Positions 17,907 to 26,371 are shown, counted from the first letter of the stretch. The stretch: DNA of 64,000 bases from Agarivorans sp. TSD2052 (GCF_023238625.1 NZ_CP096670.1:1477501-1541500); one strand, 5' to 3'. The notes: generated by a model not told the origin, from the letters alone. Made by a program: numbers and translations.

Positions 17907-19208
17907 ATGTTTGTGCCTTTTTCTTGGCAACGGGTAGTATGGCGAGTGGCATTAGTGTACTCGCCCTTGTTCGTTTTAGGTGCCTTAACGGGCTACTTAT
18001 TAGAAATGTGCTTGTTAGCGGCGGTTAGCCATATCATTTGGATGTATAGCCAGCAGCACAAACTACTTAATTGGTTGTATAACCAGCGAAAACTTTCTCC
18101 TCCTCACGGTTCTGGCAGTTGGGAACCGGTATTTCACGGTATTTACAATATGCTAAAGCGGCGCTTAGGCCGCGAACGAGAACTTGCCCAATTGATGAAA
18201 TACTTTCGTCTGGGCGCTGAAGCGTTGCCTGATGCTATTGTTGTGACCAACCAAGACGGCGCGATACTTTGGTGTAACCAGTTGGCGCAGAGCATTTTGG
18301 GCTTAAAGTGGCCAGCTGATGCAGGCCAGTATTTGACCAATTTAGTTCGAACCCCCAAGTTTGTCAGTTACTTACGCAAAGGAGACTTTGACCAGCCGCT
18401 AGAAATAATGAGCCCTGTTCAAGCCGATGTTTGGCTGGAGTTTAGGGCAATGCCGTATAGTCAGCAGCAACTCTTGTTGGTGGTTAGAGATGTGAGTCAA
18501 CTGCGCAAATTGGAAAGAATGCGTAAGCGCTTTGTGTCTAACGTTAGCCACGAATTACGCACACCGTTAACCGTGTTGCGTGGCTATTTAGAAATGCTGG
18601 ATCAAGACCAAGTGGATCCGATGATCTGGGGCAAAGCTCGCAACACCATGCTTGATCAAAGCAGCCGAATGGAAAATTTAGTTAACCAACTGCTTACACT
18701 GGCAAAAATTGAGTCGGCTTCAGTTGAGGATAGCCAAGAGTCGATAGATTTTTCGGCTATGGTAAGCAATTTAGAGGCAGACGTAGCAGGGCTGGCCAAA
18801 GATAAACAATTAACCTTCAGCTTTAACATTGAAGCGGGGGTTACCATTCAAGGCGAACGCGAGCAATTGCGCAGTGCTTGCGGCAATTTATTAGGCAATG
18901 CCATTAAGTATTGTACAGAGCCCGGAGAAATAACCGTAAGCTTATCCTTGATCCCTCAAGGAGCCTTATTCAAAGTAAAAGACTCTGGTCCAGGCATCGC
19001 GCCAAAGCACTTACAGCGACTTACAGAGCGTTTTTATCGAGTAGACAGAGCGCGTTCTCGTGATACTGGTGGGGCTGGCCTAGGTTTGTCTATCGTTAAA
19101 CATGCATTGCAACATCACGATAGTCAATTGAAGATTAAAAGCACTTTGGATAAAGGCAGTACCTTTAGCTTTGTGTTACCACGAAAGTTGTTTACTAACG
19201 AGTCATAA
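17907..19208 (+). CDS. phoR: Phosphate-regulon sensor kinase PhoR
   Basis: Inner-membrane sensor kinase, 433 residues. Two adjacent N-terminal membrane helices (about 10-50) have almost no periplasmic loop, as in PhoR, which senses through the Pst transporter and PhoU rather than by binding phosphate. A charged linker and a PAS domain (about 95-195) follow, then HisKA (NVSHELRTPLTVL) and HATPase (GNAIKYC, DSGPGI, GGAGLGLSIV). It forms an operon with phoB. Confidence 0.96.
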   Translation: MFVPFSWQRVVWRVALVYSPLFVLGALTGYLLEMCLLAAVSHIIWMYSQQHKLLNWLYNQRKLSPPHGSGSWEPVFHGIYNMLKRRLGRERELAQLMKYFRLGAEALPDAIVVTNQDGAILWCNQLAQSILGLKWPADAGQYLTNLVRTPKFVSYLRKGDFDQPLEIMSPVQADVWLEFRAMPYSQQQLLLVVRDVSQLRKLERMRKRFVSNVSHELRTPLTVLRGYLEMLDQDQVDPMIWGKARNTMLDQSSRMENLVNQLLTLAKIESASVEDSQESIDFSAMVSNLEADVAGLAKDKQLTFSFNIEAGVTIQGEREQLRSACGNLLGNAIKYCTEPGEITVSLSLIPQGALFKVKDSGPGIAPKHLQRLTERFYRVDRARSRDTGGAGLGLSIVKHALQHHDSQLKIKSTLDKGSTFSFVLPRKLFTNES

Positions 19209-19213
19209 GCCGC

Positions 19214-19240
19214 GTGAAGCTTGCCTAGCTTCACAGCTTT
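19214..19240 (+). terminator. Hairpin after phoR
   Basis: A 7-bp perfect stem (GTGAAGC / GCTTCAC, 7-nt loop) is followed by AGCTTTTTG. It is a modest intrinsic terminator separating phoBR from the next gene. Confidence 0.6.
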
Positions 19241-19290
19241 TTGCTTAACTACCATTTTTTGAAAAATTAAGCTTATACTGAACTATAAGT

Positions 19291-20790
19291 TTGATTTTAA
19301 ATGGTATTCTTTTGCGATTAACTCTTCCCTACCGCCTGTCTAGATACCTAATATTGCTGACTAGCATACTGTCGCTTAGCCTTGGCCTAAGTCACGCTAC
19401 AGAAGCTAAGTCTAGCGCCGCTGACACAGAGCAAGATTCAGACTTGCTGCATTTCCCTTATTATATTCAGCAGTCGTTTACTGGCGATTTAGCTGATATC
19501 AAGCAGCGTAAGATCGTTCGCGCTTTAGTGACGTACGGAAAATCTGACTTCCACCTAGCCGACGGGCGCCCCCTCGGTATTCAAATTGAGTTATTGCGCT
19601 TATATGAAGAATTTTTGAATAAAGGCATTCGCCGAGATGTAGAAAAAACCAAAGTTAAAATAGTGCCAGTTCATTTTGATCAGCTGATACCTGCCTTAGA
19701 AGCAGGCCGAGGCGATATAGTGGCAGCCTTTTTGACCGCCACTCCAGAGCGTAAAAAGCAACTGCGGTTTGCCTTAGGCAATGCTGAAGGTATTAGTGAG
19801 GTGCTGGTGAGTCATAAAGACACCGCTAAACCAGAACAATGGGCAGAGCTATCAGGTCAAAAAGTATATGTGATGGATGGCAGTAGTTACGTTGAGCATC
19901 TTGATCGATTGAACCTCACATTGAAACGCCAAGGCGTAAAGCCCATTAAGGTGGTTGAAGCCGATGGTAATTTACTCTCTGAGGATATTCTTGAGATGGT
20001 GAATGCAGGGGTGATGAAGTACACAGTAATAGATGACTACAAGGCGCATTTGTGGGAAAAAGTGTTCAAGGACATTCGAGTTGATAACCACTTAACCACC
20101 AGCGAAGGGCAAAGCCTAGGCTGGGCGGTACGTAAAACAAACCCTCAATTGCAGAAAAATTTACAGGAGTTCGTCAATAAGCAGGTGAAGCAGGGGAGTT
20201 TATTAGGGAATACGCTCCTAAATCGCTACTTTGACCATACGGCTTGGATCAATCGCCTCGCCAACTCTGAAGACCGTAATCGTTTTAATCGTTACGCCCC
20301 TCTATTTAAAAAGTATGCTAGTGAATATGAATTTGATTATTTAGCTATTGTGGCGCAGGGCTATCAAGAGTCGGGCTTAGACAACAGTAAAGTGAGCCAC
20401 CGTGGCGCGAAGGGAATTATGCAATTATTGCCTTCAACGGCTAAAGAAATGGGCTACAACAATCTTGATGACCCAGAGCAAAACATTGCTGCAGGAATAA
20501 AGTACTTAGCGTGGCTACGAGAGCACTATATCAACCAGCACGACATTGAAGATAGTGAACGCATGGCGCTTATTTGGGCTGCTTACAATGCAGGCCCCAG
20601 CAAAATGAACAAAATGCGCCGTTTAACTAAAGAAATGAATTTAGATCCTAATGTTTGGTTTGGTAATGTTGAAATTGCAGCAGGAAAAATTATAGGTAAA
20701 GAAACAGTACGTTACGTATCTAACGTCTACAAATATTATATTGCTTATACGATGGCTTTAGAGCTTGAAGTTGAACGTGCTGAAGAATAA
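19291..20790 (+). CDS. mltF: MltF-like membrane-bound lytic transglycosylase
   Basis: A periplasmic, probably membrane-associated, peptidoglycan-cleaving enzyme of about 499 residues. After an N-terminal hydrophobic signal region comes a family-3 solute-binding-like domain (about 65-335, for example GRPLGIQIELLRLYEEF and AGRGDIVAAFLTATPERK). A C-terminal SLT domain follows, with the catalytic Glu in QGYQESGLD and then SHRGAKGIMQLLPSTAKEMG. No ATG is available; I use TTG at 19291, with TTG at 19312 as the alternative. It sits between phoR and pstS, but I see no Pho box of its own. Confidence 0.87.
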   Translation: MILNGILLRLTLPYRLSRYLILLTSILSLSLGLSHATEAKSSAADTEQDSDLLHFPYYIQQSFTGDLADIKQRKIVRALVTYGKSDFHLADGRPLGIQIELLRLYEEFLNKGIRRDVEKTKVKIVPVHFDQLIPALEAGRGDIVAAFLTATPERKKQLRFALGNAEGISEVLVSHKDTAKPEQWAELSGQKVYVMDGSSYVEHLDRLNLTLKRQGVKPIKVVEADGNLLSEDILEMVNAGVMKYTVIDDYKAHLWEKVFKDIRVDNHLTTSEGQSLGWAVRKTNPQLQKNLQEFVNKQVKQGSLLGNTLLNRYFDHTAWINRLANSEDRNRFNRYAPLFKKYASEYEFDYLAIVAQGYQESGLDNSKVSHRGAKGIMQLLPSTAKEMGYNNLDDPEQNIAAGIKYLAWLREHYINQHDIEDSERMALIWAAYNAGPSKMNKMRRLTKEMNLDPNVWFGNVEIAAGKIIGKETVRYVSNVYKYYIAYTMALELEVERAEE

Positions 20791-20816
20791 GACCGTTTTT
20801 TTACGAAATAATGAGA

Positions 20817-20856
20817 CTGACACACAACTGTCACACTAGAGAAATATAATTGTCAT
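20817..20856 (+). promoter_or_regulatory. Extended Pho box upstream of pstS
   Basis: Repeats CTGACAC-ACAA-CTGTCAC (20817-20834) are followed by TTGTCAT at 20850, exactly two 11-bp steps further. The unit at 20839 is degenerate. The array ends about 58 bases before the pstS start. Confidence 0.8.
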
Positions 20857-20914
20857 CGAATTCACCAATACTACATGACGAAAATAACTTCACACGTCAT
20901 TTATGGAGATAAAG

Positions 20915-21889
20915 ATGACATTTAAAAAACTTGTTAGTGCAGTAGCGATTTCTGCTTCATTGCTTACAACTACCGTACTTGCAGCTGGCCTGGATGCCAC
21001 TCTTCCTGAATACAAAAAAACTACAGGTATTTCAGGTAACCTTTCATCAGTCGGTTCAGATACTTTAGCCAACATGATGACTTTATGGGCCGAAGAGTTT
21101 AAACGTGAATATCCAAATGTAAATGTGCAAATTCAAGCCGCCGGTTCATCGACGGCTCCTCCAGCTTTAACCGAAGGAACTTCTCAGTTCGGCCCTATGA
21201 GCCGCCAAATGAAAAGTAAAGAAATTGAAGCCTTCGAAAAACGCTTTGGTTACAAGCCTACAGCAGTTCGCGTAGCAATTGATGCTTTGGCAGTATTTGT
21301 CCATAAAGATAACCCGATTGAAGGTTTAAACCTTGCTCAGGTAGATGCGATTTTTTCATCGACACTAAAATGTGGTGAGAATGGTGTAGCTGAACGCTGG
21401 AGTGATGTAGGGCTTGATGGGTCATGGGCGAATAAAGACATTCAGTTGTTTGGCCGTAACTCAGTATCTGGCACCTATGGTTACTTTAAGAAAAAAGCCC
21501 TATGTAAAGGTGATTTCAAGAACACTGTCAATGAGCAGCCAGGTTCGGCATCTGTAGTTCAATCAGTGTCTTCTTCGTTGAACGCGATTGGTTACTCTGG
21601 TATTGGTTATAAAACGTCAGGTGTTAAAGCTGTAGCATTAGCGAAGAAAGGCAATGACTACATCGCGGCTACATTAGACAACGCTGCTACCGGCAAATAC
21701 CCTCTATCTCGCTTTCTATACGTTTACGTAAATAAGCACCCTAATAAGCCTTTAGCGCCAATGGATCGTGAGTTCCTTAAAATGATATTGTCCAAGAAAG
21801 GGCAGCAAATCGTGGCTAAAGACGGTTACGTACCACTACCTTCGAAAGTAGTTATGGCTGACCTCGAAAAATTAGGTATCTCTCTTTAA
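20915..21889 (+). CDS. pstS: Periplasmic phosphate-binding protein PstS
   Basis: High-affinity phosphate receptor of the Pst ABC transporter, 324 residues from the chosen ATG, which has GGAG six bases upstream; the ATG at 20903 overlaps that ribosome site. The signal peptide ends near VLAAG. Phosphate-binding loops are visible as [23 protein letters not shown] and [12 protein letters not shown]. The permease and ATPase genes are about 20 kb away in this window, so the transporter is encoded at two Pho-box loci. Confidence 0.96.
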   Translation: MTFKKLVSAVAISASLLTTTVLAAGLDATLPEYKKTTGISGNLSSVGSDTLANMMTLWAEEFKREYPNVNVQIQAAGSSTAPPALTEGTSQFGPMSRQMKSKEIEAFEKRFGYKPTAVRVAIDALAVFVHKDNPIEGLNLAQVDAIFSSTLKCGENGVAERWSDVGLDGSWANKDIQLFGRNSVSGTYGYFKKKALCKGDFKNTVNEQPGSASVVQSVSSSLNAIGYSGIGYKTSGVKAVALAKKGNDYIAATLDNAATGKYPLSRFLYVYVNKHPNKPLAPMDREFLKMILSKKGQQIVAKDGYVPLPSKVVMADLEKLGISL

Positions 21890-21908
21890 GAGACTGGCTT
21901 AATTGACA

Positions 21909-21933
21909 AACCCTCGCCTTGGCGGGGGTTTTT
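21909..21933 (+). terminator. Intrinsic terminator of pstS
   Basis: A 10-bp stem with one G-T wobble (AACCCTCGCC / GGCGGGGGTT, 2-nt loop) ends in five T residues, 20 bases after the pstS stop. Confidence 0.9.
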
Positions 21934-22027
21934 AGGTTTAGGGGTCTAAGCATAGCCATCATTTCATTAAAAACTAATTACGCTGATGGGGCGTAGTAAT
22001 AACAAAACAATGAGATCAGGAATAAAA

Positions 22028-22477
22028 ATGAAAGTCTTAATTGTATTACTACTAAGCCTCGTGTCTTTGCCTACTTTTTCTGCAGGCAGTGGCCGCTATG
22101 ACTCTAGTGCTGACGAGAGTGCCTTAGCCTATGTTGAAAAAATGCTAGCTCAGCAACACTATGAGCGAGCTAGCACTTGGTTGGTCAAGTACGTTGACAG
22201 CTCAAAAGGCCGACGATCGGCTGATGCATGGAATTTATTAGGCTTTAGCCAAAGGAAGCAAGCGCATTATCCAGAAGCGCTTTATGCCTATCAGCAAGCG
22301 CTGGCAATCGATCCTTCCCACCTAGGGGCTTTAGAATACCTTGGCGAGTTGTATTTGAATCTTGGTCAAGTAGTCCGTGCCCAAGAGAATCTTGAACGAC
22401 TTAAGTTGCTTTGTGAAAATTGTGTCGAGCAGCAACAGCTAACAGTGGCAATACAGCAGCATAAAATTAAGGAATGA
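22028..22477 (+). CDS. Exported TPR-repeat protein
   Basis: A 149-residue exported protein. I choose the ATG at 22028, which has AGGAA upstream and leads straight into a signal peptide (MKVLIVLLLSLVSLPTFSAG); the longer frame from 21986 adds residues before it. At least two tetratricopeptide repeats are visible (AWNLLGFSQRKQAHYPEALYAYQQALAIDP and the next unit). A CxxC pair lies near the end (LLCENC). TPRs mediate protein contacts; the partner is unknown. It lies after the pstS terminator. Confidence 0.8.
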   Translation: MKVLIVLLLSLVSLPTFSAGSGRYDSSADESALAYVEKMLAQQHYERASTWLVKYVDSSKGRRSADAWNLLGFSQRKQAHYPEALYAYQQALAIDPSHLGALEYLGELYLNLGQVVRAQENLERLKLLCENCVEQQQLTVAIQQHKIKE

Positions 22478-22623
22478 TGTTGTTCGTCCTTGAATGAAGT
22501 ATTTTGCTGCTAGTGATTTATAGCGCTGGAAGACGTCTACTAGCTAAATATCACGCTGAGCAGGGCTTGAAAATCATTTCATTGGTAGATCTGAGTAAAC
22601 ATTAAATGTAATCAAATTGTCAC

Positions 22624-22673
22624 TTGCAATGTGATCTATATCACACTAAATTGTAAGTGTGACTTGGATCACT
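22624..22673 (+). promoter_or_regulatory. Promoter of tiny-protein unit 1 with two CRP-like sites
   Basis: A sigma-70 pattern TTGCAA (22624-22629), 17-bp spacer, TAAATT (22647-22652) is visible. The spacer is filled by a perfect CRP-type palindrome TGTGATCTATATCACA (22630-22645). A second site, TGTGA-CTTGGA-TCACT (22658-22673), begins at about the predicted transcript start. A regulator bound in the spacer and at +1 would be expected to repress. Confidence 0.75.
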
Positions 22674-22718
22674 ATTGTTCCAAGACACTAATAATATTAA
22701 ACACTTAGGAGAAATATT

Positions 22719-22817
22719 ATGTTTGATTACTTTTTTGCTACCTACTCAGCGTATTACGTTACTAAAGCCGATGATTACAACTTCTATTGCGAAACTCGCA
22801 AAGATATTCACCGCTAG
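22719..22817 (+). CDS. Tiny protein of 32 residues, paralogue A
   Basis: A 32-residue frame reading MFDYFFATYSAYYVTKADDY and then an 11-residue tail before IHR-type ending ...DIHR. It has a strong ribosome site (TAGGAG seven bases before ATG). Its reality is supported by the paralogue 408 bases downstream, which shares about 19 of 31 positions, including the MFDYF start, the YY pair, TKAD, YN and the IHR end. It is rich in Tyr and Phe and not a simple membrane helix. Function is unknown. The transcript probably runs to the terminator at 22951 and could also act as a regulatory RNA. Confidence 0.75.
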   Translation: MFDYFFATYSAYYVTKADDYNFYCETRKDIHR

Positions 22818-22838
22818 ATTAAGCTGACAGGTGAATAT

Positions 22839-22931
22839 ATGGTTCTTCATCCGATCATTGGTTCAGCATTATTGACTTGTGTTCGTTTCGGGTGCTTAGG
22901 GCAAGGTAAACGACAACAGAGAAGAATGTAA
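22839..22931 (+). CDS. Possible 30-residue protein within unit 1
   Basis: A short frame starting MVLHPIIGSALLTCVRF with a basic C-terminal end (KRQQRRM). It has AGGTGA upstream and its stop overlaps a further ATG as TAATG (an 8-codon frame, 22931-22957). It has no counterpart in unit 2, so it could be chance within a regulatory RNA. Low confidence. Confidence 0.25.
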   Translation: MVLHPIIGSALLTCVRFGCLGQGKRQQRRM

Positions 22932-22950
22932 TGAATCAAATTAACCCCAG

Positions 22951-22985
22951 TGCCTGAACGAGCTCGCTCTTTCAGGCATTTTTTT
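22951..22985 (+). terminator. Intrinsic terminator of tiny-protein unit 1
   Basis: An 8-bp perfect stem (TGCCTGAA / TTCAGGCA, 12-nt loop) is followed by seven T residues. It places the unit 1 transcript at about 320 bases. Confidence 0.92.
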
Positions 22986-23050
22986 ATGCCTGCTTAGTTG
23001 ACTCAGGTTCAGCTGGTATAGAAAAATTTCTGCTTGAAGCAAAATTAGAC

Positions 23051-23101
23051 TTGCAATGTGACCTATGTCACATTAATATCTAAGTTGTGACTTGGGTCAC
23101 A
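23051..23101 (+). promoter_or_regulatory. Promoter of tiny-protein unit 2 with two CRP-like sites
   Basis: TTGCAA (23051-23056), a 17-bp spacer and TAATAT (23074-23079) form a good sigma-70 promoter. The spacer holds TGTGA-CCTATG-TCACA (23057-23072), and a second palindrome TGTGA-CTTGGG-TCACA (23086-23101) starts at about +1. The design is the same as in unit 1, base for base in the -35 element. Confidence 0.77.
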
Positions 23102-23126
23102 CTTTATTTTCATTAGGAGCAACACT

Positions 23127-23222
23127 ATGTTTGATTACTTTGGTTCTTTATACACAACCTATTATTTCACTAAAGCTGATGGTTACAACAAGGCGACTGA
23201 TTCTAAAAACATCCACCGTTAA
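23127..23222 (+). CDS. Tiny protein of 31 residues, paralogue B
   Basis: A 31-residue frame beginning MFDYFGSLYTTYYFTKADGY and ending NIHR, with TAGGAGC upstream of its ATG. It is clearly homologous to the 32-residue protein of unit 1, with conservation at both ends and a variable region at residues 22-27. Shared promoter design, ribosome site, length and following terminator show the whole unit was duplicated. Function is unknown; a small enzyme-binding regulator is one possibility. Confidence 0.77.
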   Translation: MFDYFGSLYTTYYFTKADGYNKATDSKNIHR

Positions 23223-23327
23223 TCCTCACATTTGAACATGTGAGCTTAGCACTTAGCGCTCTACTTTTATTAGTCGAGATAGCAATAGTCAACTGAGCGA
23301 GAATAAACCATGAGTCAAATGTTCTAA

Positions 23328-23366
23328 AATCCCTGATTGCATCAACGCATCAGGGATTTTTTCTTT
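23328..23366 (+). terminator. Intrinsic terminator of tiny-protein unit 2
   Basis: A 10-bp perfect stem (AATCCCTGAT / ATCAGGGATT, 11-nt loop) leads into TTTTTTC and more T residues. It gives a transcript of about 275 bases. Confidence 0.92.
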
Positions 23367-23483
23367 TTTCGCTAATCAGTTAGCGGCCTCCTTTAGTTAA
23401 TCTATTATTTTACGCTTAATCAAATAACTACTTCTCAAAATTAATTATACTGCTAGGTAATAATTGATGAATGAGAGTTTCTT

Positions 23484-24359
23484 ATGTCGTGTATTCAACC
23501 GCAAATTCTTAAGCCTGTCTCCAGTTACGCCTGCTTTCTGCGTTTTAGCTTGGTAGATAATCAACAGCTAGCGTCATGTATACAAGCGTTTAGCGCGCTA
23601 TACTCTTGCCAAGATAGTTTAGTGGGTTTTGGTGCTCCGCTAATCGCTCAATTAGGCAAAACTATCCCTGAATTCAAGTCTGCTAACAGCATTGTTGGTG
23701 TTAATCGCACTAGCCCAGCCAACCAGGACGATCTTTGGTTGCGCTTAAGTGGTGGCGATCCTGGTCAAGTGATGCTGCGTGTACAGCAGTGGTTAGATGT
23801 ATTGTGTCCAACATTTAGTATCAATGAGCAATTAGACGGTTTTTGTCATCAAGGTGGCAAAGACTTAACAGGTTATGAAGATGGCACTGAAAACCCTGAA
23901 GATAATGCTGAGTCCGTGGTGAGCTTAATGGGTGATAAGGGCATGGCTGGTTCATCCATGCTAGCGGTACAAAAATGGCAACATCAACTAAAACACTTCA
24001 ATATGCTACCAAGCAAACATCAAGACAATATTATTGGTCGTCGTAAAAGTGATAATGTAGAGTTTGCTGAATCGCCTCCTTCTGCCCACGTGCGGCGCAC
24101 TGCTCAGGAGAGTTTTACTCCAGAAGCCTTCATGTTACGTAGAAGTTTACCCTGGGTAAAAGATCAGCAATGCGGCCTAAATTTTGTGTGTTTTGCAAAC
24201 AGTCTTTACCCTTTTGAAGCACAGTTAAAGCGAATGTTGGGTTGCGAAGATGGCATTGAAGATGGGTTGTTTGAGTTTAGCAGACCTTTAAGCACGGCTT
24301 ATTATTGGTGCCCACCGGTTAATGGTGAGCAATTAGACCTTAGCTACTTGCAACGTTAA
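23484..24359 (+). CDS. Dyp-type peroxidase
   Basis: A heme peroxidase of the dye-decolorising family, 291 residues, close in length to the YfeX/class B group. The distal GxxDG motif is present as GYEDGTENP (about 132-140), the likely proximal heme His is in SAHVRR, and FMLRRSLPW is typical of the class. No Tat or Sec signal is visible, so it is probably cytoplasmic, and no encapsulin gene is nearby. Its stop overlaps that of the convergent acetyltransferase gene by 3 bases. Confidence 0.92.
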   Translation: MSCIQPQILKPVSSYACFLRFSLVDNQQLASCIQAFSALYSCQDSLVGFGAPLIAQLGKTIPEFKSANSIVGVNRTSPANQDDLWLRLSGGDPGQVMLRVQQWLDVLCPTFSINEQLDGFCHQGGKDLTGYEDGTENPEDNAESVVSLMGDKGMAGSSMLAVQKWQHQLKHFNMLPSKHQDNIIGRRKSDNVEFAESPPSAHVRRTAQESFTPEAFMLRRSLPWVKDQQCGLNFVCFANSLYPFEAQLKRMLGCEDGIEDGLFEFSRPLSTAYYWCPPVNGEQLDLSYLQR

Positions 24360-24844
24360 TCTTCTAATGCTGTTTTATATAATGTCATTCCACGCGCTTG
24401 GTAGTTAGCCAGCGCGCTGGGATGGTCTAAATCACACGTATGTACCCATACTCGTTTTGCTTGCCATTGCCAGGCGGTTTCTATGCACCGAGTCAGTAAG
24501 CTGCCTCCTAAACCTTGTCCTAAATATGGCTTAGCCAAGCCAAAGTAGGCAATTTCTACGCTTGCATCTTGCTGCTTGTATAGCTCGAAATAGCCGACAA
24601 ATTGCCCTTCAAAAAAAGCGCCAAAAGTACGTAAGCTTTGATCGTCAGTATAGTGCTGCCACTGCAACGCTGACCAAATTAGTTTATCGGTCCACTGCCA
24701 ATATTGACCCACTTCACGGTAAAACTGTTCGCTTCGAAGTGCTTGGTTTTCGATGACTTCGCACACCTGTATAGAAGTGGGGAGTGGTTTAGCTTTTAGT
24801 TGTTGCAGGGTGGTCTGCTCAAGGTAGTAAACGGTGCTGGTCAT
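24356..24844 (-). CDS. GNAT-family N-acetyltransferase
   Basis: A 162-residue GNAT protein. The acetyl-CoA site is visible in FGLAKPYLGQGLGGSLLTRCIETAW (a Q/RxxGxG pattern near residues 106-115), and the C-terminal strand-helix VWVHTCDLDHPSALANYQARGM is the typical end of the fold. The substrate is unknown. It is convergent with the peroxidase gene, the two sharing a TTAA at their stops. Confidence 0.87.
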   Translation of the reverse strand: MTSTVYYLEQTTLQQLKAKPLPTSIQVCEVIENQALRSEQFYREVGQYWQWTDKLIWSALQWQHYTDDQSLRTFGAFFEGQFVGYFELYKQQDASVEIAYFGLAKPYLGQGLGGSLLTRCIETAWQWQAKRVWVHTCDLDHPSALANYQARGMTLYKTALED

Positions 24845-25140
24845 TAAGAGGCCATTGTTAGTATTTTGCGTGAATTATAGCAAGTGCTCAGCCTTGGCAC
24901 TATTCGTAAAGCTACTAATAAGTTATTGATTAATAGATGATTCTATCAGTGTAATAAATCTTATACACTTGTCGGTTTTATTTACAAGTTGTTAACTTGA
25001 CTTCGTTGATACAAAAATCAACTTGTTGATATGTAATCGTTATGTGAGGGTGGCGTAAATTATGCTTTGTTAGCGTATAAGACAGTATTTGGTTTAACTT
25101 AGATAGGCGCTTAAACCTAATGGCAGTAACCGAGGGCTTT

Positions 25141-26088
25141 ATGAGTACTAAAATTTTTAATGCGTTGAGTGTTTCTTTGGCTTTGATGTTTTCGATAAAC
25201 ACTTGGGCGACACCAGTGACCGCCTTTGTGCCCGATGGTGTATGTAACACCGACAATGTTCAGTTAACGTCGATCATGGAGTCAGGACAGTTTAACGAAT
25301 TATTGGGGGGAGCATCTCCTGCTTATTCCGCTTCTTCTTGTTTGGTGTTTGATGGCAATGATGATGGTAGCGCTAATGCGCCAGTGGTGAACATTGGCCA
25401 AAAAGACGATGGTTTGTTGAACACCAAATACGGGCCTGATGATTCCTTGTTTTTTATTGAGCCTTCCGAGCTACAAAATTTAGACAATTTCCCTGTGGGC
25501 ATTGCCGATGACCCTGGTTGGATTCATTTAGCCAGTGTCGGCGGAGAGGTTGGCAGTGATAACAAGTTGGCTGTGGATTATAACCAAGCCGGTCCCATCG
25601 TTGACGGTGGCTCCTTTTTAGATATTGATGCTTTGTTAGATATGACCTTCACCTGTGTTGAGAGTGATGATGGAGAATGTACCGCGCTAAATTGGGTGAT
25701 TGAAACTGACCCTACCATTATTGATCAAGTCTCACAGCTGTTGGGAGAGGCTACCTTTGACCACTTGGCTATTTCAATTAAGGCGGGTAACGGTTTCGTT
25801 ATTTATGATTTTGACTTCATCGATATTTTTGCTGCAGAACTCCTCGCTTACCCTGCATCGAGCTTAGACTTCAACACGCCTTACAAATTATCAGGCACGC
25901 TAGATACCGACGATTTCCCTAATCAGAGGGGAAATGCCCAAGCGATATCGCATTTAAACGTATGGGCCCGAGACCCTTCAGACCCCACCACTATTACTCG
26001 GATTAATGAACCAAGTACCTTTGGTATCTTTGTGTTGGCTGTGCTGGGTTTTATTAGTACCCGTTTGGGTCGCCTGAAAGCTCAATAA
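25141..26088 (+). CDS. Exported protein with PEP-CTERM-like sorting tail
   Basis: A 315-residue exported protein. I start at the ATG at 25141 (MSTKIFNALSV), which leads into a signal peptide ending near TWAT; seven extra residues of the longer frame precede it. The body is acidic, with Asp/Asn-rich loops and few cysteines. The C-terminus has EPSTFGIFVLAVLGFISTR followed by basic residues, the three-part pattern (motif, helix, Arg cluster) of proteins processed by exosortase. The exosortase itself is not in this window. Function is unknown. Confidence 0.8.
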   Translation: MSTKIFNALSVSLALMFSINTWATPVTAFVPDGVCNTDNVQLTSIMESGQFNELLGGASPAYSASSCLVFDGNDDGSANAPVVNIGQKDDGLLNTKYGPDDSLFFIEPSELQNLDNFPVGIADDPGWIHLASVGGEVGSDNKLAVDYNQAGPIVDGGSFLDIDALLDMTFTCVESDDGECTALNWVIETDPTIIDQVSQLLGEATFDHLAISIKAGNGFVIYDFDFIDIFAAELLAYPASSLDFNTPYKLSGTLDTDDFPNQRGNAQAISHLNVWARDPSDPTTITRINEPSTFGIFVLAVLGFISTRLGRLKAQ

Positions 26089-26096
26089 ATGCATTT

Positions 26097-26125
26097 CAGC
26101 CTCCTCAATGGGTAACAGGAGGCTG
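26097..26125. terminator. Hairpin after the PEP-CTERM-like gene
   Basis: A 9-bp perfect stem (CAGCCTCCT / AGGAGGCTG, 11-nt loop) starts 8 bases past the stop. There is no T tract on the plus strand, so it is a stem-loop of uncertain termination activity. Confidence 0.5.
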
Positions 26126-26371
26126 TATGTTAGGGCATTGCTCGAAGTTCTCCTCAATACCTATTCTCGCCACTCCTCGTTTCTTGCGTTTATATAAGCC
26201 TTTCTGTCGTTAGCGTCTAAGTTTATTAACAAAGGCAGGACCGTAGGCTTACTATTGACGTAGTTTTCTTTATTTCACATCCACACTGCAATGCTGAGCT
26301 TTGATCAAGTTTGCTTTAAGGCTGCTAGCCGTCGCTTGTTTTGTAAATTCGAGTTTAGCTGAGTAATTCAA

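Noticed and set aside
22624-23366. Tiny-protein units as a CRISPR or toxin-antitoxin locus
   Set aside because: Only two diverged copies exist, with distinct promoters and terminators, no repeat-spacer pattern and no paired antisense RNA or second conserved gene.
25005-25022. GTTGAT-N6-ATCAAC inverted repeat resembling an FNR site
   Set aside because: FNR sites need a 4-base spacer (TTGAT-N4-ATCAA); here it is 6, so it does not fit.
24978-25256. 92-residue minus-strand frame opposite the PEP-CTERM-like gene start
   Set aside because: It is antisense to a signal peptide and its promoter region, without ribosome site or known motif.
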